Below, in pieces: positions 1-5,174 of a stretch of DNA of 9,618 nucleotides. The notes under the pieces are model-generated. The model worked only from the letters and a program-made list of their open reading frames with translations. It made no database searches and was not told the DNA's origin. The position numbers and the translations under genes are program-made. Position 1 is the first letter of the stretch; every line of letters begins with the position of its first letter. The stretch comes from Methanobacteriota archaeon (GTDB taxonomy: Archaea; Thermoplasmatota; Poseidoniia; Poseidoniales; SP79), in NCBI GenBank assembly GCA_002715545.1, contig PAZI01000009.1, positions 7,687 to 17,304 on the forward strand, in the 5' to 3' direction.

Positions 1-657
1 ACCTTTGAAATCAATGATGGTACTCATCTCAGGGAGCGAATGTATGCGTTGATGTATGATATTCAAAGCCTACTGGAAGCCAAAGAAAAAACTCCGTTAG
101 TGCTCCCGGTAGACCAGTATTTCAACGTGAAGGGCATTGGGTTGGTTGCCATTGGATACGTTCAATCCGGTCGAGTCAACATCCACGACGACGTACTTCT
201 TCTCCCTGCCAATGGATTGGGGAGCGCTAAATCATTGCAAGTGATGGACGACGATGTTGAAGTTGCTACTGCAGGTGACCGAGTGGGATTGGCCCTTCGA
301 AACACCAAGGAAGAACATTTGACGGGAAGCACAATCATTGTTCATCCCCCTGTTGAAGACAAGCGCACCAACTCATCAATCCCGATAGCGCTTGACAAAC
401 ATATACGTTCTTTAGTGCAACTTGAAAACTCACCATTTCAGAAGCGCATTCTCGCCCCTGGCGATGTTATTCACGCCAGTGTTGACCTCCAATTTATCGT
501 GGGGCGTGTGGTAGAGGCGAACGACCTTCAGTTAACCGTAGACTGGGAACACCCACTATTCATTCGCAGGGAATCTCCCCCTCCAGTCATCATTGCTCAA
601 TTGGACTCTATACCCCGCATCATGGGATCAGCCGTTGTCACCCGTGTTGATGAATGA
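1..657 (+). CDS. SelB/EF-1alpha-like translation factor, C-terminal part (5' end outside window)
   Basis: The reading frame is open from base 1 (it begins TFEINDG...), so the ATG at 40 is internal and the gene is cut by the window edge; 218 residues are visible. Visible residues about 31-116 form a translation-GTPase domain II beta barrel: a 'PVDQYFNVKGIG' strand, an 'SGRVNIHDDV' turn, and 'MDDDVEVATAGDRVGLAL', the signature shared by SelB and the archaeal EF-1alpha/SelB paralogs. About 117-218 look like the following domain III. The GTP-binding domain would lie upstream and cannot be judged. By family, such proteins bind aminoacyl-tRNA or ribosomes in the cytoplasm. True SelB would need selenocysteine machinery, which is not seen here, so the paralog family often lacking intact G motifs is equally likely. 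The gene stops 10 bases from the end of the opposing DUF454 gene. Confidence 0.8.
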   Translation, partial: TFEINDGTHLRERMYALMYDIQSLLEAKEKTPLVLPVDQYFNVKGIGLVAIGYVQSGRVNIHDDVLLLPANGLGSAKSLQVMDDDVEVATAGDRVGLALRNTKEEHLTGSTIIVHPPVEDKRTNSSIPIALDKHIRSLVQLENSPFQKRILAPGDVIHASVDLQFIVGRVVEANDLQLTVDWEHPLFIRRESPPPVIIAQLDSIPRIMGSAVVTRVDE

Positions 658-667
658 CGACGATTGT

Positions 668-1153
668 TCACTCTCTACTGGGTACTCGAAAACCAACATA
701 CCACATTCCTATCAACCCCACGAATAGAATACTGGTGGCTCCGAAACCTGGATCTGCCCCATCCCAAGAACTAGGGTCAAAGAGTACCCCATTACCCTTT
801 GTTGATACATGCCAAACGAAGAATGCGGACGTCCAAGACATTAATGCAATCAAACCCACAACGGCTCGTTTTGCGTGGCGAGGAATGGTTTTCCCTGTGG
901 CGTAGTATTCGAACATTGCTGGTCCAAAGTAACGGTTCGTCAAGGTTAATCTGAACAATCTTTCGTTAGATATTGAAAAGAGGAATGCGGCAGGAACTGC
1001 CCAAGATACCGTAGGCCAACCAGGAATCCAGATGCCTATGACCGCGAATCCAAGAAATAACATGCCCAGGCCCACATAGAGCCGACTCCTTATCGAATTG
1101 TTAGCGATGCAATATTTTTTGACGATCTCATCAATAGACTCCAAACGTTCCAT
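668..1153 (-). CDS. DUF454 (YbaN-like) small inner-membrane protein
   Basis: This 161-residue protein has a hydrophobic profile suggesting about four membrane segments (near 24-42, 45-60, 97-115 and 140-156). The DUF454 pattern is clear: 'LGMLFLGFAVIGIWIPGWPT' (residues 29-48), then 'AAFLFSISNERLFR', then 'NRYFGPAMFEYY' and 'IPRHAKR', matching the family order of a G-rich first helix, PxxPT turn, S/R-rich stretch, H/N-x-x-FGP and a basic segment. The biochemical role of DUF454 is not established; it is a membrane protein of unknown function in bacteria and some archaea. The extra C-terminal part (about 100-161, with a Gly/Asp-rich loop and a last helix) goes beyond the usual core. The ATG start at 1153 fits a TATA-like element roughly 35-45 bases upstream. 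The gene is divergent from purN and convergent with the translation factor. Confidence 0.82.
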   Translation of the reverse strand: MERLESIDEIVKKYCIANNSIRSRLYVGLGMLFLGFAVIGIWIPGWPTVSWAVPAAFLFSISNERLFRLTLTNRYFGPAMFEYYATGKTIPRHAKRAVVGLIALMSWTSAFFVWHVSTKGNGVLFDPSSWDGADPGFGATSILFVGLIGMWYVGFRVPSRE

Positions 1154-1186
1154 CCAGGTGCCTCTAAACTCCCCCTGATGGGCAAC

Positions 1187-1197
1187 TGTATAAATTC
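1187..1197. promoter_or_regulatory. TATA-like element between divergent DUF454 gene and purN
   Basis: TATAAATT at 1189-1196 reads AATTTATA on the other strand, so one A/T-rich element could serve as a TATA box in both directions. Transcription starting about 25 bases away would give a leader of roughly 20 bases for purN (ATG 1237) and about 15 for the DUF454 gene (ATG 1153), both normal for archaea. It is the most TATA-like sequence in this 83-base divergent gap. No transcript data are available. Confidence 0.5.
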
Positions 1198-1236
1198 AGG
1201 TGAACCTCTCTATTTTCTTTCTTCCATCTCTCAAAT

Positions 1237-2043
1237 ATGGACCCGCTATTCTTGAAAACCTCCGAGAGCATACCTCATTTTGTGACGGGCATATTCAACA
1301 CAAGTCGTTGGCCTGGCCCTCTTCCACGTGTGGGAAACCGTGTTCAGCCTCTCAGAATCGGCATTCTCATATCAGGTCGTGGATCAAATATGTCTTCCAT
1401 CATTCGAAGACAACAGCAGCCAGACTGCTGCCATCGCACGACAGTTGTCATATCGGACCGCAAAGATGCCGCAGGGCTCATCATTGCTAAGGAACATGGT
1501 ATTCCATCCCAAGGAATACAAATCCCCTCCCATGCCGATGAAATAGCCGAACAGATAGCCAATGAGATAACCTCTGACTCGGAGCTTAGTACTCCTTTAG
1601 CCCCTACATCTCTCGCACAGCGTGTTGCACATGAAATGGCAGTTGATTCATGTCTTGATTCTCATGATGTTGAACTCGTTGTTCTTGCAGGATATATGCG
1701 GATTTTCACCCCTTGGTTCATTCGCCGCCACCTCGGCCAGCTTATCAACATCCATCCCAGTCTATTGCCTGATTTCCCAGGCGCTCATGCTGCAAGAGAT
1801 GCCTTAGAAGCAGAAACCTCACGATCGGGTTGTACTGTTCATCATGTAGATGTGGGCGTTGATACAGGTTCTATCATCGCTCAAGCATCAGTGCCTGTGG
1901 AAAATGGAGATACCGTAACAACACTTGTTTCACGGATTCAGACCCAAGAGCACATTCTCTATCCTGCAGTATTGGATTCCATCGCTACTCGAACCCCACT
2001 CACATCTCTCGATGAATTGATTGATCTTCGCCTACCCCTGTGA
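1237..2043 (+). CDS. purN: phosphoribosylglycinamide formyltransferase (PurN)
   Basis: PurN transfers the formyl group of 10-formyl-THF to GAR, giving FGAR, the third step of purine synthesis, in the cytosol. The 268-residue product has the nucleotide-binding start 'RIGILISGRGSN' (residues 40-51), 'SDRKDAAGL' (73-81), 'VVLAGYMRIFTPWF' (148-161), the catalytic 'NIHPSLLP' (Asn171, His173) and 'VDVGVDTGSIIAQ' (204-216) with the catalytic Asp209. 'RIQTQEHILYP' (233-243) is also typical. Compared with bacterial PurN there are about 38 extra N-terminal residues before the first strand and an extra segment of about 25 residues around 95-125. An internal GTG at 1330 would remove most of the extension, but the TATA-like element near 1190 supports the ATG at 1237. 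The last 44 bases overlap the end of mobA on the other strand. A folate-linked PurN is less usual in archaea than PurT. Confidence 0.93.
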   Translation: MDPLFLKTSESIPHFVTGIFNTSRWPGPLPRVGNRVQPLRIGILISGRGSNMSSIIRRQQQPDCCHRTTVVISDRKDAAGLIIAKEHGIPSQGIQIPSHADEIAEQIANEITSDSELSTPLAPTSLAQRVAHEMAVDSCLDSHDVELVVLAGYMRIFTPWFIRRHLGQLINIHPSLLPDFPGAHAARDALEAETSRSGCTVHHVDVGVDTGSIIAQASVPVENGDTVTTLVSRIQTQEHILYPAVLDSIATRTPLTSLDELIDLRLPL

Positions 2044-2617
2044 TTGCATTTTCAATAACCCCCAACTCTTTTTTTGTATTCAAAGAAGAGATGTGGTGCG
2101 GGACCGAGATTTTTTGTTCAGTACATCCAGCCTTCCTGAATCTCTTATACAGTGGTCCTTCATATTCGAGTATTGCACGCAGGAGCATGTCTTTTGGTCC
2201 TGAAGCCCAAAGCGGTTCACAACACCATTCATCACCATCTTTCCAAATTGGCATTCTAATCCCTCCTCGGCCCCCTATCTCTGATGACATCATGATGGTG
2301 TCAATGAGATGGGGTGCATCGCAAGGTGAGAGTTGTATCCACTCATTGTTCGGAATAACTCCTAATCCAGACAGTATCCCGCGAACAGGCCCTCTTCTCC
2401 CTCGCTCGTTTTCAATTGGAATCGTTGTGATATTCATCCCTTTTAGATGATTCAATCTTCTCTCATTAACCCCAGCAACGACAACATTCCAACCCCGCTC
2501 AAGAAAGGCTTGAACGTGATGAATAATCATCGGATTACCATTGTATTCGATCAATGCCTTATCGGATTCCATCCGGCGGCTCAATCCCCCACAAATCACA
2601 ATGGCGTATTGTTCCAT
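2000..2617 (-). CDS. mobA: molybdenum cofactor guanylyltransferase (MobA)
   Basis: MobA joins GMP from GTP to molybdopterin, making the dinucleotide form of the cofactor used by DMSO-reductase-type enzymes. Counting from the ATG at 2617 (205 residues), the nucleotide-binding signature 'GGLSRRMESDKAL' lies at residues 10-22, with Glu where the family usually has Gly. The guanine-binding region 'GPVRGILSGL' is at 76-85, and 'LSPCDAPHL' (96-104) contains the Mg-binding Asp100. 'WCCEPLWA' (131-138) is the typical later strand. A TTG directly before the ATG could extend it by one residue; I prefer ATG. The gene starts three bases after the stop of the 83-residue upstream gene, so co-translation is likely. 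Its C-terminal 44 bases run into the end of purN. Related nucleotidyltransferases, such as CTP-specific MocA or an F420-pathway enzyme, are less likely given the signatures. Confidence 0.87.
   Translation of the reverse strand: MEQYAIVICGGLSRRMESDKALIEYNGNPMIIHHVQAFLERGWNVVVAGVNERRLNHLKGMNITTIPIENERGRRGPVRGILSGLGVIPNNEWIQLSPCDAPHLIDTIMMSSEIGGRGGIRMPIWKDGDEWCCEPLWASGPKDMLLRAILEYEGPLYKRFRKAGCTEQKISVPHHISSLNTKKELGVIENAITGVGEDQSIHREM
2066..2078 (+). terminator. candidate U-tract terminator for purN
   Basis: A run of seven T residues (2069-2075) lies 26 bases after the purN stop. Archaeal RNA polymerases can stop at U-rich tracts without a strong hairpin, so this is a reasonable termination site for purN. 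It lies inside the antisense strand of mobA, where it encodes consecutive lysines. I see no stable stem just before it. Confidence 0.35.
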
Positions 2618-2620
2618 CAA

Positions 2621-2872
2621 TCAGTCGCCTCTTGCTAAGGCATCAACCACTGCGTTGAGTTCCACAAGAAGCCCCCTGATATGATCAAGTAAAGCCCTCT
2701 TATCTTTCACAGTAGATGCGTGTGCTAACCAGTCAAGCAATTGTCGTGCGTCGGCAACATCCCGTTCAAATGTCCATTCCAACACAGCTTGGGTAGCTGG
2801 GTGTTCATCCCGTACGAACCTTGTTGGTGGCCCATTTCCATCTTGCATAGATTTAGGAAATGACGGCAGCAC
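2621..2872 (-). CDS. small protein of unknown function between TerB-like gene and mobA
   Basis: I do not recognise a family. The 83 residues are predicted to be mainly helical and soluble: after a short proline-rich start come helix-prone stretches near 'ATQAVLEWTFERDVADARQLLDWLAHA' (26 onward) and 'KRALLDHIRGLLVELNAVVDAL', both amphipathic, which suggests a helical hairpin or dimer. No metal-binding motif, signal peptide or membrane segment is visible. The first codon is GTG at 2872; the in-frame ATG at 2848 (residue 9) is an alternative, and neither has a good ribosome-binding site. The case for a real gene is its snug fit: 23 bases after the TerB-like stop and three bases before the mobA ATG, same strand, with no competing frame that looks coding. 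Confidence 0.6.
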   Translation of the reverse strand: MLPSFPKSMQDGNGPPTRFVRDEHPATQAVLEWTFERDVADARQLLDWLAHASTVKDKRALLDHIRGLLVELNAVVDALARGD

Positions 2873-2895
2873 ATCAATTGATGGCTTGACATAGT

Positions 2896-3390
2896 TTACG
2901 TATCATTCACTTCAGGATTACTTTCATTATTCTTTTTTCGTACACCAAAGAGATTACTTGTGATACGCCCAACGTCACTAAGAAGATTGGACAAGAAATC
3001 AGTTCGCTGAACAGGGGGAGGGGAACTCATTTGTTCTTTGACTTTAGATAAGCACCTGATATGCTCATCTCCCTGGATGTCGAGAACTCGTGCGATATAT
3101 TTGACAACCTCCATTTCATCATCACTGATATCGTCGTCCGTCAGTACAGTCACAAGCATTTGTGAGTACAAGTTCAGTTGTTCTTCTGGCGAGAGATTCT
3201 CCCCTTCTTCAATCACCTCGCCAGCGATTACCGCTTCATAAATCACGAGTGGTGCCTGCTCATCTAATCCAATGAGTTCTGCTAGTTTCAGAATCAATCG
3301 TTTCTCATCAACAGATAAGTAGCCGTCAGAGAGCATGACTCTGAGAGCTCCTGCGAAGATGCTCTTTCTCCCGACTTTGCTCACACCCAA
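2896..3390 (-). CDS. TerB-like helical protein
   Basis: This 164-residue acidic, helical protein has two copies of a TerB-like pattern, an acidic D-x-x-[LI]-S-x-[DE]-E turn leading into a helix: 'SDGYLSVDE' at 21-29 and 'LTDDDISDDE' at 83-92, each followed by a hydrophobic helix ('KLAELIGLDEQ', 'KYIARVLDIQGDE'). This matches the duplicated helical fold of TerB and related tellurite-resistance-associated proteins, whose acidic loops may bind metal. Assignment to family level only; a role in tellurite resistance should not be assumed. The tail from about 120 is polar and probably disordered, with a small amphipathic segment. The longest frame starts with TTG at 3390, while a GTG at 3384 is a good alternative (see the TATA-like site upstream). 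It is the first gene of a three-gene leftward cluster ending in mobA. Confidence 0.65.
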   Translation of the reverse strand: MGVSKVGRKSIFAGALRVMLSDGYLSVDEKRLILKLAELIGLDEQAPLVIYEAVIAGEVIEEGENLSPEEQLNLYSQMLVTVLTDDDISDDEMEVVKYIARVLDIQGDEHIRCLSKVKEQMSSPPPVQRTDFLSNLLSDVGRITSNLFGVRKKNNESNPEVNDT

Positions 3391-3530
3391 CGTATGATAC
3401 TCTCACATATAGACACACCCATTTTCGATTTCAAGCGCCTGGGGAGTGTTCATAATTGAGGTACCGTTCGGCGTAGCATCACACTCACACCCATGTGCTC
3501 CGGCGCTTGGGTTCAACCGTGAAGGCGGGA
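3391..3530. promoter_or_regulatory. divergent promoter region of TerB-like gene and dnaG
   Basis: This 140-base gap is the largest in the window. On the minus strand, CTATATG (3412-3406) resembles an archaeal TATA box and would place transcription start near 3383, almost on the GTG at 3384. On the plus strand I see no strong TATA box; CATAATTGA (3451-3459) is the best weak candidate for dnaG. An 8-base inverted repeat (CAAGCGCC at 3432-3439, GGCGCTTG at 3502-3509) is present but could easily be chance. The GTG at 3495 opens the dnaG frame, so part of this region may be coding if that start is used. Confidence 0.4.
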
Positions 3531-4721
3531 ATGAACATGGCTGATACATCATCGATGAAATATCTCATTAAAACAAAAATCAATGTCGACGGAACGATTC
3601 AACGGAAGGACGTGGTGGGCGCCATATTTGGCCAGACCGAAGGACTCCTTGGCGATGAACTCAATCTTCGAGTTCTACAGAGATCAGGTCGTCTTGGTCA
3701 TGTAGATGTTGAATTAGAGAGCAGTCGAGGCAAGGTCAGCGGTTCAATCACTATTCCAAGTAGTTTAGATAATGTAGAGACAGCGATTATTGGCTCCGCA
3801 CTTGAGACAATTGAGCGGATTGGACCTTGCCGTTCCACGATTAAAGTAGAAGAGATTCTCGACGTTCGAGCCTCAAAGCGCCAAACAGTCATAGATCGTG
3901 CAAAAGACCTGTTGCGCAAGATCGTCCAATCCAATGTAGATGCAAGCCGTTCAGTTATAGAAGAGGTACGCGCAGTTTTGACAGTTGATGAAGCGAAGAA
4001 TTACCATGGGATGACGGCTGGACCAAACGTAGAGTCATCAGATGCACTCATCATCGTTGAAGGTCGGAATGACGTCATCAACCTCCTCTCTGGCGGCATC
4101 AAGAATGCGATTGCTGTTGAAGGTGCGGGCGTCAAAGACGAACTCATCACACTCTCTGAGAAGAAATCTAGTGTGACAGTATTTGTTGATGGTGACCGCG
4201 GCGGAGAACTTGTACTCCGAGAACTCCATGGAGCACTGAAAATCGATGAGGTAGCTATTGCTCCAGTTGGTCAGGAGGTAGAGCACCTTGAAATGAAGAC
4301 CATTACAAAATGTCTCTCACAGAAGGAACCAGTAACGAAAGTGATTTCGCGTCTGGACGCTAAAGAGGCAGAAGAAGAAAAACGGCGAGGCCGACGTGGT
4401 AAGAAACGTAAGGATAAATCAGAACCAGTGGGTGAACCGCTTCCCGAAACCCTTTCTCCCCTTGCCACCCATCTTCAAGATCTGAAAGATCGTTCTGCAA
4501 TGCTAATGCTTGCAGATGATGAGACATCCGAAGCAGTGGGTGCCTCGAAACTCGACGCAGCATGCGCCGAGGCCGAAGGTGCTGTTGCAATCTTGTTCAA
4601 AGGAAAAATCACGAGCAGAATTCTTGAGATTGCAGCAGACCATAATATCCCGACAATTTTAGGAACGAGCCTAGCAGCAGATCTAGAGATACCTGAACAC
4701 ATCTCTGCCTATGTTGCATGA
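3531..4721 (+). CDS. dnaG: archaeal DnaG primase homolog (TOPRIM, exosome-associated type)
   Basis: Archaeal DnaG has a TOPRIM catalytic domain; it can make short RNA primers in vitro and in several archaea is a stable part of the RNA exosome. The N-terminal block 'DVVGAIFGQTEGLLGDEL' is diagnostic of the archaeal family. The TOPRIM domain carries 'IIVEGRND' with the catalytic Glu and 'VFVDGDRGG' with the paired Asp residues (about Glu177, Asp220 and Asp222 from this start). A charged Lys/Arg/Glu linker follows (about 280-305), then the conserved C-terminal domain ending in 'ILGTSLAADLEIPEHI'. The frame opens with GTG at 3495, but homologs begin just before 'MKYLIK', so I choose the ATG at 3531 (3537 and 3558 also possible), preceded by a purine-rich GGCGGGA. 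It is first in an apparent operon; the HIT gene follows 9 bases after the stop. Confidence 0.95.
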   Translation: MNMADTSSMKYLIKTKINVDGTIQRKDVVGAIFGQTEGLLGDELNLRVLQRSGRLGHVDVELESSRGKVSGSITIPSSLDNVETAIIGSALETIERIGPCRSTIKVEEILDVRASKRQTVIDRAKDLLRKIVQSNVDASRSVIEEVRAVLTVDEAKNYHGMTAGPNVESSDALIIVEGRNDVINLLSGGIKNAIAVEGAGVKDELITLSEKKSSVTVFVDGDRGGELVLRELHGALKIDEVAIAPVGQEVEHLEMKTITKCLSQKEPVTKVISRLDAKEAEEEKRRGRRGKKRKDKSEPVGEPLPETLSPLATHLQDLKDRSAMLMLADDETSEAVGASKLDAACAEAEGAVAILFKGKITSRILEIAADHNIPTILGTSLAADLEIPEHISAYVA

Positions 4722-4730
4722 GGCACCTCT

Positions 4731-5150
4731 ATGGCTTCGATTTTCACGAAGATCATCAATGGCGAGATACCAGGTCATTTTATCCTTCAGAGATCAGATG
4801 TGGTAGCATTCCTTGATGTATTTCCGAGGTCCTCAGGACATACTCTTGTTGTTCCAACACGTGAGATACAATATCTCCGAGACCTTCGACAAGAAGAAGT
4901 GTCCTCTTTGTTTGTAGTAGTTCACCAAGTAGCTCGCCGCTTACATGAAATTCTTGGATGCGAGGATTGTTCAATCATCATCAATGATGGGCCTGCAGCA
5001 GGTCAAGAAATCCCTCATATTCATGTTCACATCATTCCTCGCTGGCCTGAGGATGGAAGCACGCCTTTGACCAATATTCTTCCAATAAATTCCCTGGAGA
5101 ATCCAGATCATGAGTCCCTTGCGAATCTTGCAGATCATCTTTCATTCTGA
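4731..5150 (+). CDS. HIT-family nucleotide-binding hydrolase/transferase
   Basis: HIT proteins cleave or transfer nucleotides through a histidine-AMP intermediate; substrates include adenosine phosphoramidates and dinucleoside polyphosphates. The 139-residue length suits a single-domain HINT/Fhit-type enzyme. The opening 'SIFTKIINGEIPGHFI' and 'VAFLDVFPRSSGHTLVVPT' (25-43) are family hallmarks, and 'GQEIPHIHVHIIPR' (91-104) contains the triad His96, His98 and the nucleophile His100. This resembles the common bacterial/archaeal 'HIT family protein', with no zinc-binding cysteine set visible at the N-terminus. The exact substrate cannot be read from sequence. It lies 9 bases after dnaG and 24 bases before the acyltransferase, so it is probably co-transcribed with both. 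Confidence 0.93.
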   Translation: MASIFTKIINGEIPGHFILQRSDVVAFLDVFPRSSGHTLVVPTREIQYLRDLRQEEVSSLFVVVHQVARRLHEILGCEDCSIIINDGPAAGQEIPHIHVHIIPRWPEDGSTPLTNILPINSLENPDHESLANLADHLSF

Positions 5151-5174
5151 TTTATCACGGCGCACATCACATTG

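Noticed and set aside
654..905. Plus-strand open frame of 83 residues after the translation factor
   Set aside because: It lies fully antisense to the DUF454 gene, whose protein matches a known family, and its own product shows no recognisable fold.
2040..2450. Plus-strand open frame of 136 residues
   Set aside because: It is antisense to mobA, whose catalytic motifs are clear; the product is Ser/Pro/Phe-rich, as expected for a shadow frame.
3432..3509. 8-base inverted repeat CAAGCGCC / GGCGCTTG in the dnaG upstream region
   Set aside because: The arms are 62 bases apart and do not extend; one such pair in a gap of this length is not surprising.
3493..3522. Nine-codon upstream reading frame (ATG TGC ... 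TGA) just before dnaG
   Set aside because: It is short, has no ribosome-binding site and its existence is expected by chance; there is no sign of a leader peptide.
3502..3530. GGGTTCAACC, resembling the T-arm of a tRNA
   Set aside because: No acceptor, D or anticodon arm can be formed around it and the five-base stem does not pair.
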